Source: Microcella sp. (GTDB taxonomy: Bacteria > Actinomycetota > Actinomycetes > Actinomycetales > Microbacteriaceae). From it: a stretch of DNA of 64,000 nt. Made by a program: the position numbers and the translations under genes. The notes below the pieces were generated by a model. The model was not told the DNA's origin and did no database searches. It worked only from the letters and a program-made list of their open reading frames with translations. Location: the NCBI RefSeq assembly GCF_019739195.1, contig NZ_JAHHDS010000003.1:1302001-1366000 (forward strand), read 5' to 3'. Numbering within the stretch: position 1 is the first letter of the stretch; every line of letters begins with the position of its first letter. Shown one piece after another: positions 25,815 through 34,118 of this stretch.

Positions 25815-25843
25815 CTTATAGGGCTACCGGCGACCACCGACAA
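25815..25843 (-). promoter_or_regulatory. Promoter of the tubulin/VWA/HNH operon
   Basis: Read on the minus strand, TTGTCG (25843-25838) and TATAAG (25820-25815) are spaced by 17 bases. The start point would be near 25808, giving a leader of about 75 bases before the first gene. This is unlike the leaderless promoters common elsewhere in the window. It lies just after the pheA stop, so the operon need not depend on pheA transcription. Confidence 0.6.
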
Positions 25844-25872
25844 CGGCTTACGTTTTGCGAAGACCTGGCCGC

Positions 25873-26829
25873 TCAGATCACGTCGGGCTCGCCGCTGAGA
25901 ATGGCGCGCAACCAGTCGCGAGCATCCGTGAAGACGTCGTCGCCGTACTGCGAGACGACCTCGATTTGGCGGGCATCCGCTCTCGGATACGAGCCGAGGA
26001 AGATGACGTTGGGGCTGAAACGCCGCAGGCCGAGCAGGGCGTCGGCGACGCGCTCGTCGTGCACGTGGCCGTCGAGATCGATGACGAAGCGGTAGCGGCC
26101 GAGCGCGTCGCCGATGGGGCGCGACTCGATCAGGCTCATGTTCACCCCGCGCGTGGCGAACTGCTCGAGCATCTCGAGCAGGCGGCCCGGGGCGTCGTCG
26201 GGCAGCTCGGCGATGACGCTCGTCTTGTCGGCACCGGTGCGCGGCGGCAGTTCGCGGCTGCGGCTGACGAGCACGAAGCGCGTGACCGCATTCGGGTTGT
26301 CGCCGATGCTGTCGGCCAGTTCGACCAGGTCGAGCAGCTCGGTGATGCCCGGCGGCGCGATCGCGGCCTGCGCGGGCGAATCGAGCTCGAGCAGACTCTG
26401 CGGCGCGGCGACATTCGAGGCGGAAGGAATGTGGCCGTGGGTCGGCAGCGCGCTCTCGAGAAAACGACGGCACTGCGCGTAGGCGACCGGGTGCGCGGCG
26501 ACCACTCGCACGTCGGCGAGAGTCACCCCGGGCCGGGCCACCAGCACGAAGTTCACGGGCACGAGGTACTCGCCGATGATGCGCAGGCCAGGGATCGTCG
26601 CGAGGGCGTCTTGTGTGGCGCTCACTCCGCCCTCGACCGAGTTCTCGACGGCGATCATGGCGCCGACGCTGCGGCCCGCGATGACATCGTCGAGCGCCTC
26701 GCCCACGTTGCTGACGCTGCGCCACTCGGCACCCTCGGCCTCGGGCACCTGCGCGAGCGCGTGCCAGGTGAAGGTTCCGGCCGGGCCCAGGTAGCTGTAC
26801 ACCGGGGTCTGATCGGGGTGCGCGCTCAT
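25873..26829 (-). CDS. pheA: Prephenate dehydratase
   Basis: Converts prephenate to phenylpyruvate in phenylalanine synthesis; cytosolic, 318 aa, monofunctional type without a chorismate mutase domain. The catalytic domain runs from YSYLGPAGTFTWHAL through NAVTRFVLVSR, the TRF motif. The ACT domain (about 205-290) has the phenylalanine-binding signature ESRPIGDALGRYRFVID. Feedback inhibition by Phe is therefore expected. The start at 26829 follows TAGACT by seven bases (leaderless). It is divergent from pgm, 65 bases away. Confidence 0.96.
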   Translation of the reverse strand: MSAHPDQTPVYSYLGPAGTFTWHALAQVPEAEGAEWRSVSNVGEALDDVIAGRSVGAMIAVENSVEGGVSATQDALATIPGLRIIGEYLVPVNFVLVARPGVTLADVRVVAAHPVAYAQCRRFLESALPTHGHIPSASNVAAPQSLLELDSPAQAAIAPPGITELLDLVELADSIGDNPNAVTRFVLVSRSRELPPRTGADKTSVIAELPDDAPGRLLEMLEQFATRGVNMSLIESRPIGDALGRYRFVIDLDGHVHDERVADALLGLRRFSPNVIFLGSYPRADARQIEVVSQYGDDVFTDARDWLRAILSGEPDVI

Positions 26830-26894
26830 GATCGGCAGTCTATTGCCGCGCATCCACCCTGCCCGCTCTGTCGACCCGGTGGTTGGATGGGCTC

Positions 26895-28505
26895 ATGAGC
26901 CGCGCCGGAACACCCGCCCAGCCCGCCGACCTCGTCGACCTGAGCGCACTGCTGTCGGCCTATGACGATCGAGGGCCCGACCTCGATGATCCTGCGCAGC
27001 GCGTCGTGTTCGGCACGAGCGGCCACCGGGGCTCGAGCCTCGACGGAGCCTTCACCGACACCCACATCGCCGCGATCACGCAGGCCATCGTCGGGTACCG
27101 CGCTGCGCAGGGCACGACCGGCCCGGTGTTCGTCGGCGCCGACACGCACGCTCTCAGCGCGCCCGCGATGCAGACGGCCCTCGAGGTGCTCGCCGCGAAC
27201 GATGTCACCGCGCTCATCGACACCCACGACGACTACGTGCCGACCCCAGCGTTGAGCCACGCGATCATCCGGTACAACCGCGACGCCACCGCGAAAGCCG
27301 ACGGCATCGTCATCACCCCGAGCCACAACCCGCCGCGCGACGGCGGCTTCAAGTACAACCCGCCGCACGGCGGCCCGGCCGACAGCGACGCCACGGGCTG
27401 GATCGCCACGCGCGCCAACGCGATCATTGCCGGAGGCAACCGCGAGGTACGCAGGCAGGCGCAGCTCACGGCCGAGCGGTACGACTACCGCGAGCACTAC
27501 GTGGCCGACCTTGCGAGCATCCTCGACCTCGACGCCGTGCGCGCGAGCGGGCTACGCATCGGAGCCGACCCGCTGGGCGGCGCAAGTGTGAACTACTGGG
27601 CGCTCATCGCTGAGAAGCACGGCCTCGACCTCACCGTCGTCAACCCGAACGTCGACCCGCAGTGGGGCTTCATGACGCTCGACTGGGACGAGAAGATTCG
27701 CATGGATCCGTCGAGCCCCAGCGCGATGGCGAGCGTGCTTGCGCGGCGCCACGACTTCGACCTGCTGACGGGCAACGATGCCGACGCCGACCGTCACGGC
27801 ATCGTCACGCCCGACGCCGGGCTCATGAACCCCAACCACTACCTCGCCGTCGCGATCGAATACCTCGTCACCCACCGCCCCGACTGGCGCGCCGAGGCCG
27901 CGATCGGCAAGACGCTCGTCTCGTCGACGATGATCGACCACGTCGTCGCCGGTCTCGGGCGCAGGCTGTGGGAGGTTCCGGTGGGGTTCAAGTGGTTCGT
28001 GCCCGGCCTCATCGACGGCTCAGTCGCGTTCGGCGGCGAAGAGAGCGCGGGGGCAAGCTTCGTGCGCCGCGACGGCACCGTCTGGACGACCGATAAAGAC
28101 GGCATTCTGCTGGCCCTGCTGGCCGCCGAGATCACGGCCGTCACCGGATCGACGCCCTCCGATCTCTACGCCGGACTCACCGAGCGCTACGGCTCTCCGG
28201 TCTACGAGCGCGTGGATGCTCCTGCCACGCCTGCGCAGAAGGCAGCGCTCGGCAAACTCGATGGAGGAGCCATCACGGCCGAGACCCTCGCGGGCGACCC
28301 CATCACGGCTCGCCTGAGCGAGGCCCCCGGCAACGGCGCGGCCGTCGGCGGGGTCAAGGTCGTGACCGAGCGCGCGTGGTTCGCCGCGCGCCCGAGCGGC
28401 ACCGAAGACGTCTACAAGATCTACGCCGAGTCGTTCGCCGGCGATGACCACTTGCGGCTCGTGCAGCAGGAGGCGAAGGCGATCGTGGATGGTGCCCTTG
28501 ACTGA
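26895..28505 (+). CDS. pgm: Phosphoglucomutase (alpha-D-glucose phosphate-specific)
   Basis: Interconverts glucose 1-phosphate and glucose 6-phosphate. 536 aa, normal length. The N-terminal VVFGTSGHRGSSLDGAF is present. The phosphoserine loop is TPSHNPPRDGGFKYNPP, the metal loop is GNDADADRHG, the sugar-binding loop is GGEESAGASF, and the phosphate-binding loop is RPSGTEDVYK. TTGGAT lies six bases before the ATG at 26895, a weak leaderless match. A TTG start four codons earlier is less likely. Its last codons overlap the start of the next gene. Confidence 0.97.
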   Translation: MSRAGTPAQPADLVDLSALLSAYDDRGPDLDDPAQRVVFGTSGHRGSSLDGAFTDTHIAAITQAIVGYRAAQGTTGPVFVGADTHALSAPAMQTALEVLAANDVTALIDTHDDYVPTPALSHAIIRYNRDATAKADGIVITPSHNPPRDGGFKYNPPHGGPADSDATGWIATRANAIIAGGNREVRRQAQLTAERYDYREHYVADLASILDLDAVRASGLRIGADPLGGASVNYWALIAEKHGLDLTVVNPNVDPQWGFMTLDWDEKIRMDPSSPSAMASVLARRHDFDLLTGNDADADRHGIVTPDAGLMNPNHYLAVAIEYLVTHRPDWRAEAAIGKTLVSSTMIDHVVAGLGRRLWEVPVGFKWFVPGLIDGSVAFGGEESAGASFVRRDGTVWTTDKDGILLALLAAEITAVTGSTPSDLYAGLTERYGSPVYERVDAPATPAQKAALGKLDGGAITAETLAGDPITARLSEAPGNGAAVGGVKVVTERAWFAARPSGTEDVYKIYAESFAGDDHLRLVQQEAKAIVDGALD

Positions 28506-29676
28506 GCAGGGTGATCGTGCGGCGCTCTTCGCCGAGTGGGACGCACTCACCGTCGAGCAATTGCATGCCCGCGGCAGCATGAAGTGGAGTTACTTCCCGA
28601 AAACGATCGGCGCGTGGGTCGCCGAGAGCGACCTCGGCACCGCACCCGCGGTGACCCAGGCTCTGCACGCCGCGATTGACGCGGGCACCATGGGCTACCT
28701 GCCGCGCCCGGTCGGGGCCGAGCTCGGTCGAGCGACCTCTGAATGGATGCTCGACCGCTTCGACTGGCGCGTGCCGCCGAGCCGCGTGCACGCTGTCGGC
28801 GACGTCATCGCAGGACTCGATGCCGCGATCGTGCACTACTCCCGACCGGGCTCGGCCGTCATCGTGCCGACACCGGCATACATGCCGTTTTTGACGGTGC
28901 CTGGCATGCACGGCCGCGCCGTCATCGAGGTGCCCCTGGCCGTCGACGGTCAGCGCGAAGTGCTCGACCTCGAGGCGATCGACCGCGAGCTCGCTGCGGG
29001 AGCGGGACTCGTCGTGCTGTGCAACCCGCTGAACCCCGGCGGTCGTGTGTTCACGAGAGCCGAGCTCGTTTCCCTCTCCGACGTTGTGGAAGCCCACGGT
29101 GCGCGGGTGTTCGCCGACGAGGTTCACGCGCCGATCGTGTTCGGCGACGCGCGGCACGTGCCGTACGCGAGCGTGAGCGACGCGGCGGCGGCGCACAGCA
29201 TCACGACGACGAGCGCCTCGAAGGCCTGGAACCTGCCCGGCACGAAGGCTGCCCAGCTCATCACCACGAATGACGCCGACGAGCAGATCTGGCAGGCGCT
29301 CGGCCCCATGGCTGGCCACGGTGCGAGCACGCTCGGGGTGATCGCCAACACCGCTGCCTACCGAGACGGGCGCGACTGGCTCGACGCGACGGTCGCCTAC
29401 TACGACGCGAACCGCCGCCTGCTGGGCGAGCTGCTGACCGAGCGATTGCCCGAGGTCGGCTATCGGATGCCCGAGGGCAGCTACATCGCCTGGCTCGACG
29501 TGTCTCGGCTCGGCTTGGGCGACGACCCCGCCACGACGATTCGTGAGCGTGCGGGTCTTGCCGTGACCGACGGGCGCGCGTGCGGTGCGGCGGGTGCTGG
29601 CCACGTGCGGCTCATTCTCGCCACCCCCCGCCCGATCGTCGAGCTGATCGTGGACCGCTTGGCAGAGTTGAGGTAA
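28489..29676 (+). CDS. MalY/PatB-family cystathionine beta-lyase (PLP enzyme)
   Basis: 395-aa fold-type I PLP enzyme. CNPLNPGGRVFTR and FADEVHAPIVF give the cofactor-binding Asn and Asp. SASKAWNLPGTKAAQ contains the Schiff-base Lys. The C-terminal Arg for the substrate carboxylate is near GAGHVRLILATPRP. Members cleave C-S bonds of cystathionine or cysteine, and some also act as regulators. The start at ATG 28489 overlaps the pgm stop by 17 bases, with AGGAGG 15 bases upstream, rather far. An internal start shortly after is possible. The stop is directly followed by a GntR-type operator. Confidence 0.87.
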   Translation: MVPLTEQGDRAALFAEWDALTVEQLHARGSMKWSYFPKTIGAWVAESDLGTAPAVTQALHAAIDAGTMGYLPRPVGAELGRATSEWMLDRFDWRVPPSRVHAVGDVIAGLDAAIVHYSRPGSAVIVPTPAYMPFLTVPGMHGRAVIEVPLAVDGQREVLDLEAIDRELAAGAGLVVLCNPLNPGGRVFTRAELVSLSDVVEAHGARVFADEVHAPIVFGDARHVPYASVSDAAAAHSITTTSASKAWNLPGTKAAQLITTNDADEQIWQALGPMAGHGASTLGVIANTAAYRDGRDWLDATVAYYDANRRLLGELLTERLPEVGYRMPEGSYIAWLDVSRLGLGDDPATTIRERAGLAVTDGRACGAAGAGHVRLILATPRPIVELIVDRLAELR

Positions 29677-29689
29677 GAGGTATAACCTC
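29659..29689 (+). promoter_or_regulatory. Promoter with GntR-type operator over the -10 box
   Basis: TTGGCA (29659-29664) and TATAAC (29681-29686) are spaced by 16 bases. The near-palindrome GAGGTATAACCTC (29677-29689) covers the -10 box, so a bound repressor would block RNA polymerase. The same core recurs at 31516 and 34942. It serves the nucleoside phosphorylase-adenosine deaminase pair. Confidence 0.7.
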
Positions 29690-29727
29690 CTACTTGGCGC
29701 GACGGTGCGCCCAGTCAGGAGAACCCC

Positions 29728-30501
29728 ATGTCGCAGTCCGCAGTCGTCGACAAGGACGCCGCCGGCGTCGGTGAGCGCCAGTACCACATCGCTATCGCCC
29801 CGGGAGAAGTGTCGAGCGTCGCTCTGCTGCCCGGCGATCCCTTTCGCGTTCCGCTCGTCGCGGAGTTTCTCACCGATGTGAAGACCGTGGCGCACAACCG
29901 CGAGCACATGACGATGACCGGGTGGTACAAGGGTCGTCACATCACGGCCACCTCGACGGGCATGGGCTGCCCGTCGACGGCGATCGCGGTCGAAGAGCTG
30001 ATTCGCGTCGGCGTCACCTCGTTCATCCGCGTCGGCTCGTCAGCGGGTCTGCAACCCGGGGTCAAGCCGGGCGACCTCCTCGTGAGCGAAGGTGCTCTGC
30101 GCAACGACGGCACCACCGCCGCCTATGCCCACCACGGCTTTCCCGCTGTGCCCGATCTGCAGATCGCACTCACGCTGGCCGAGGTGGCACGTGAACTCAC
30201 GGCGGGCACCCCTGCCGCGGTGCACTCGGGCATCAACGCGAGCGATGACGCCTTCTACGCCGAGACCCCTGAGTGGATTGCCGAACTCAACCGGCTCGGC
30301 GTGCTCAATGTCGAGATGGAGAGCGCTGCCCTCTACGTCGTCGCTCGATTGCGCGGTGTCAGGTCAGGAATGATCTGTTCGACGTCGAGCAATCTCATCG
30401 ATGGCACGAGCCTCTACTCAGGCGTCAAGGAAGCCCTCAAAGAGGGGTGGATGCGCAGCATCGAGGCCGCGCTCGAGACAGCGGTGCGGCTGGAGCTCTG
30501 A
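29728..30501 (+). CDS. Nucleoside phosphorylase (uridine phosphorylase-like)
   Basis: Phosphorolysis of a nucleoside to free base and (deoxy)ribose 1-phosphate; cytosolic, 257 aa. The PNP/UDP family pattern is clear: LLPGDPFRVPLVAEF (phosphate loop), STGMGCPSTAIAVEEL, SFIRVGSSAGLQPGVKPGD, and LNVEMESAALYVVA, where Glu-Met-Glu contacts the ribose. The pattern is closest to uridine phosphorylase. Pairing with adenosine deaminase would also suit a purine substrate, so specificity is open. GGAGAA five bases before the ATG sets the start. A GntR-type operator lies upstream. Confidence 0.85.
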   Translation: MSQSAVVDKDAAGVGERQYHIAIAPGEVSSVALLPGDPFRVPLVAEFLTDVKTVAHNREHMTMTGWYKGRHITATSTGMGCPSTAIAVEELIRVGVTSFIRVGSSAGLQPGVKPGDLLVSEGALRNDGTTAAYAHHGFPAVPDLQIALTLAEVARELTAGTPAAVHSGINASDDAFYAETPEWIAELNRLGVLNVEMESAALYVVARLRGVRSGMICSTSSNLIDGTSLYSGVKEALKEGWMRSIEAALETAVRLEL

Positions 30502-30503
30502 TC

Positions 30504-31472
30504 GTGCTCATCAATCTGCACAGCCATCTCGAGGGTCGCGTGCGGCCGAGCACCGCCGCTGAACTGGCGGCGTCGGAGGGGTTGTCTGCACCTGCGGACG
30601 GCTGGGAGCGTGCCATTGCGCTCGATGCACCAGGCACCCTCACGCAGTACCTCCAGCGCGTCGCCGCGACGTATCCGTTCTTCCGCTCGACAGAGTCAGT
30701 GAGACGCATCGCTCGCGAGGCCGTCATCGATGCCGCGGGCACCGGGCACGACCACCTCGAATTGCGCTTCGGGCCGGCGACGCATGCCGACGACGAGCGC
30801 GCACTCGACGACATCGTGCGTGCAGCATGCGAGGGCCTGCGTGAGGCAGCCGAGTCCACCGGCATCAGCGTGGGTCTGGTGCTGGCTGCACTTCGACATC
30901 ACGACGCCGAGACGAACGAAGTCGTGGCGCATGCAGCGGCGCGCGCCGCCGGCAGGGGCGTCGTCGGGTTTGATCTCGCTGGCGACGAGCTGCTCTACCC
31001 CGCGCTCGAACCCTTCGAGGGGGCATTTTCGATCGCTCGTGCAGCCGGTCTCGGCATCACGTGCCACGCGGCAGAAGCCGGCCCTGCTTCGGCAGCTCGT
31101 CAGGCAGTCGAGCTGCTCGGGGCCACACGCATCGGCCACGGAGCACACATTGTCGATGATCCTGACGTGCTCGCCTGGTGCGCCGATCACGGCGTCATCG
31201 TCGAGATCTGCCCGACATCGAACGTCTACACGGGCGCCATTGCGAGCCTCGACGAACACCCCGAGGCGGCCTTCCGCAGAGCGGGGGTGCCTCTCGTGCT
31301 GGGTGACGACAATCCGATGCAGACGGGCACCGACCTGGCCTACGAACGAGCGCTGCTGCAACGCCAGTTCGACTGGTCGGGCGAAGATCTGCAGGCTCTC
31401 GACCGAACGAGCGTCGAAGCCGCCTTCGTCGACGACGCTGATCGCGCGCGACTTCGGGCTCGGCTCGAATGA
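30504..31472 (+). CDS. add: Adenosine deaminase
   Basis: Deaminates adenosine or deoxyadenosine to inosine in purine salvage. 322 aa, zinc-dependent amidohydrolase fold. Zinc ligands are seen at HSHLEG near the N-terminus, in ITCHAAEAG, and at LGDDNPM near the C-terminus. RIGHGAHIVDDPDV and EICPTSNVYTG are family-typical. The usual first motif HxHLdG is HSHLEG here. The GTG start lies 2 bases after the phosphorylase stop, so the two are one transcript under the GntR-type operator. Confidence 0.9.
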   Translation: MLINLHSHLEGRVRPSTAAELAASEGLSAPADGWERAIALDAPGTLTQYLQRVAATYPFFRSTESVRRIAREAVIDAAGTGHDHLELRFGPATHADDERALDDIVRAACEGLREAAESTGISVGLVLAALRHHDAETNEVVAHAAARAAGRGVVGFDLAGDELLYPALEPFEGAFSIARAAGLGITCHAAEAGPASAARQAVELLGATRIGHGAHIVDDPDVLAWCADHGVIVEICPTSNVYTGAIASLDEHPEAAFRRAGVPLVLGDDNPMQTGTDLAYERALLQRQFDWSGEDLQALDRTSVEAAFVDDADRARLRARLE

Positions 31473-31496
31473 GCGCTTCTGACCTCGCATGACCTG

Positions 31497-31532
31497 TTGT
31501 CAGTCGACAGGGTATGAGGTATAACTTCATAC
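31497..31532 (+). promoter_or_regulatory. Promoter with GntR-type operator for the BMP gene
   Basis: TTGTCA (31497-31502) and TATAAC (31520-31525) are spaced by exactly 17 bases. The core GAGGTATAACTTC (31516-31528) is extended by GTAT on the left and ATAC on the right into a 21-bp near-palindrome (31512-31532). It overlaps the -10 box, as at 29677. Confidence 0.75.
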
Positions 31533-31603
31533 AACCGGGAGAGCATCCACTCTTCCGTTCCTCCCCGCACCAACGACGCCTGCACCAGAGGAGGCACCAC
31601 ACC

Positions 31604-32707
31604 ATGTACCGACGCACCCAGAACAGCACCCGGTTCGCCATCATCGGCGGCACCGCCCTCATCGCGCTCGCCCTCAGCGCGTGCGCCGCGGCTCCTGAGC
31701 CCGGCACGACCGACGAGGCCGAAGCGCCCGACTTCTTGCCCTGCGCAGTGAGCGACCTCACCGGTTTCGACGACAACGACTTCAACGAGCTGACCTTCAC
31801 CGGCGTGCAAGAGGCTGCGGCCGAGATCGGCGTCGAAGCCCGCGGTGCCGAATCGTCGTCTGAGGATCAGTACTCAGGAAACATCGGCACGCTCGTCGAC
31901 GAAGGCTGCGACCTCATCGTCACGGTGGGCTTCGCCCTGGCAAACGCGACACGTGACAGCGCGCTTGTCAACGAAGACGTCAACTTCGCCCTCATCGACA
32001 GCGCTGTCGCAAATGACGACTTCAGCCCGCTCGTGCTCGACAACGTGAAGCCGGTGCTCTTCGACACCGCGCAGGCCGCGGCACTCGCCGGCTATGTCGC
32101 CGCAGGCGCCTCGACCACGGGTGTCGTCGGAACCTACGGCGGAATGCCCTTCCCCTCGGTCACCGTCTTCATGGACGGATTCCAGATCGGCATCGAGCAC
32201 TACAACGAGGTTCACGGCACTGACGTGCAGCTGCTCGGCTGGGACCGCGAGGCGCAGAACGGCCTCTTCGTCGGCAGCTTCGACGACCAATTGCAGGCCA
32301 AGAACATCACGCTCGGCCTGCTCGACCAGGGCGCCGATGTCATCATGCCCGTCGCTGGCACCCTCTTCATCGCCTCGATCGACGCAGTCGACGAGCAGGG
32401 CACGAACGCGGCCATCATCGGAGTCAACTCTGACGCCGTGGTAACCGCACCCGAGTACAGCGCCTACATGCTGACCTCGGTCATGAAGAACCTCACCACC
32501 GCGACGCGCGAGGTCACCCTGGCGGCATTCGAGGGCGGCTTCTCGTCTGACCCCTACGTGGGCACGCTCGAGAACGGCGGCGTCGGCATCGCCCCATTCC
32601 ACGAGTGGGAGTCGAAGCTCGATGCCTCACTGATCGCCGAGGTTGAGGCTCTGCAGCAGGCCATCATCGACGGAGAGTTCGTCGTCGATTCGCCCTCCTC
32701 GCCCTGA
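31604..32707 (+). CDS. BMP-family nucleoside-binding lipoprotein
   Basis: Substrate-binding component of a nucleoside ABC importer (PnrA/BMP family), anchored outside the membrane. 367 aa. A signal peptide with lipobox ALSAC (Cys near 27) is followed by the Bmp domain, with DDNDFNELTFTGVQEAA, DLIVTVGFALANAT, GYVAAGAS, MPVAGTLFIASIDAVDEQG and GVNSDAV. The start at MYRRTQ follows GAGGAGG by about 9 bases. No permease or ATPase follows; the next gene is an MFS transporter after a terminator. It must use a transporter encoded elsewhere. Its promoter carries the GntR-type operator, tying it to nucleoside salvage. Confidence 0.9.
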   Translation: MYRRTQNSTRFAIIGGTALIALALSACAAAPEPGTTDEAEAPDFLPCAVSDLTGFDDNDFNELTFTGVQEAAAEIGVEARGAESSSEDQYSGNIGTLVDEGCDLIVTVGFALANATRDSALVNEDVNFALIDSAVANDDFSPLVLDNVKPVLFDTAQAAALAGYVAAGASTTGVVGTYGGMPFPSVTVFMDGFQIGIEHYNEVHGTDVQLLGWDREAQNGLFVGSFDDQLQAKNITLGLLDQGADVIMPVAGTLFIASIDAVDEQGTNAAIIGVNSDAVVTAPEYSAYMLTSVMKNLTTATREVTLAAFEGGFSSDPYVGTLENGGVGIAPFHEWESKLDASLIAEVEALQQAIIDGEFVVDSPSSP

Positions 32708-32721
32708 GGCTGATGCATGCA

Positions 32722-32758
32722 GAGAGCGCCCGGTCGTCCTCCACGACCGGGCGCTCTC
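32722..32758. terminator. Strong hairpin terminator
   Basis: A perfect 16-bp stem (32722-32737 with 32743-32758), 5-base loop, then GTGCTTTG. It ends the BMP transcript 15 bases after its stop codon. Confidence 0.8.
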
Positions 32759-32812
32759 GTGCTTTGCCCCGCCATCTCCCCGTCCTTCCTTTATCGTGAC
32801 CGGAGCACCGTC

Positions 32813-34090
32813 ATGACCGTGCCGTCGACCACCCCCCGCGTATTCCGGATGCTGGGCCGAGCAGTCGGGCGACCCTATTTTCCGCTCGCCTTCGTCGGCC
32901 GACTGCCCTTCGCAATGATGATCGTCGGAGTACTCACGATCACCGCTGTCGAGCAGGGTTCGCTCGCGCTCGCCGGAGTGCTCGCGGCGAGCGCCGGACT
33001 CGGCACCGCCGTCGTCGGCCCATTGTCAGGCGCCCTCGCCGACAGACTGGGCCAACGGGCTGTTTTGCTGACACTCGCGGCCTGCAGCGTGGTCATTGCT
33101 CTGACCTTTCTGCTCCTGGTGCAGAGCACTGTCTCTGTGTTCGTGCTGATCGCCGGCGCGGCACTGCTCGGGGCAACCACGCCGCAGGTGGCTCCGTTCT
33201 CGCGGGCGCGTCTGTTCGGGGCCGCGGGCGATGCGCCGGTCGCGATGCGCGAACGCGCTCGCTCTGTCGTGATGAGCTATGAGTCGATGGCCGACGAGGC
33301 CTCGTTCGTGCTCGGCCCCGTGATCGTGGGCCTGGCGAGCGCCGCGATCGCCCCATGGGCCCCCCTCGTGCTCTCGGTGGTGCTGACGGCGACCGTGATC
33401 CCCCTCTTCGCCGTGCATCCGACGGCGAGGCTGGTGCCCGCGAGCCGGACGCAGACGGAGCCAACCTCAGACCTCGACAGCAGCGCTGCCGCGAAAGGTT
33501 TGCGCCCCCCGGCCACGCCGATCTCAGCGCTCCTGACTGCCGAGCTCGTGACACTGGTGCTCGCAATGCTCGCAGTGGGAGGAATCTTCGGGGCCACTCT
33601 CACCGGCCTCACCGGCCTGCTCGAGCAGCTCGGCGCCGTCGAGCAGACGGGTCTTTTGTACGGTGCCATGAGCGTCGGAGCCATCGCCACTGCACTGGCC
33701 ATGATCGCCCTTCCCGCCAGCGTCACCCTCGAAAGCCGATGGGTCGCGGCAGCACTGCTTTCGGTCGTCGGGCTCTCGCTGCTGCTGCTCAGCGGCGACC
33801 TGGTGATCACCGTCATCGCCCTCTTCGTCTCGGGGTGCGGCGTCGGCGCATCACTGGTCGCGCTCTTCAGCCTGGGCGCCATCGCAGCGCCTGCCGACCG
33901 CACAAACACGGTTCTCGTCACCCTGCAGAGCAGCCTCGTCGTCGGACAAGCTCTCGTGACGGCGGCGAGCGGTGCCCTCGTGGAATCAGCGAGCCCGCAG
34001 GCCGCCTTCACTCTCGGCGGAACGCTTGCGCTCGCTCTGACCGTGCTTGCACTGGTGCATTCAACGCGGAACTGGCGCGTGCGGCGTTAA
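32813..34090 (+). CDS. MFS transporter
   Basis: 425 aa with about twelve membrane helices in two halves. A central linker (about 205-240) is Arg/Thr/Ser-rich. The loop GALADRLGQRA between helices 2 and 3 matches the MFS signature. The substrate is unknown; it sits between the nucleoside-binding lipoprotein and the GntR regulator, so a nucleoside or base is a reasonable guess. The start at 32813 is chosen from the position of the first helix and a CGGAGC SD-like sequence. TATCGT at 32792-32797 may be its -10 box. Confidence 0.8.
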   Translation: MTVPSTTPRVFRMLGRAVGRPYFPLAFVGRLPFAMMIVGVLTITAVEQGSLALAGVLAASAGLGTAVVGPLSGALADRLGQRAVLLTLAACSVVIALTFLLLVQSTVSVFVLIAGAALLGATTPQVAPFSRARLFGAAGDAPVAMRERARSVVMSYESMADEASFVLGPVIVGLASAAIAPWAPLVLSVVLTATVIPLFAVHPTARLVPASRTQTEPTSDLDSSAAAKGLRPPATPISALLTAELVTLVLAMLAVGGIFGATLTGLTGLLEQLGAVEQTGLLYGAMSVGAIATALAMIALPASVTLESRWVAAALLSVVGLSLLLLSGDLVITVIALFVSGCGVGASLVALFSLGAIAAPADRTNTVLVTLQSSLVVGQALVTAASGALVESASPQAAFTLGGTLALALTVLALVHSTRNWRVRR

Positions 34091-34118
34091 GGTCGACGGT
34101 CTCGCTCAGCACGTCGTT

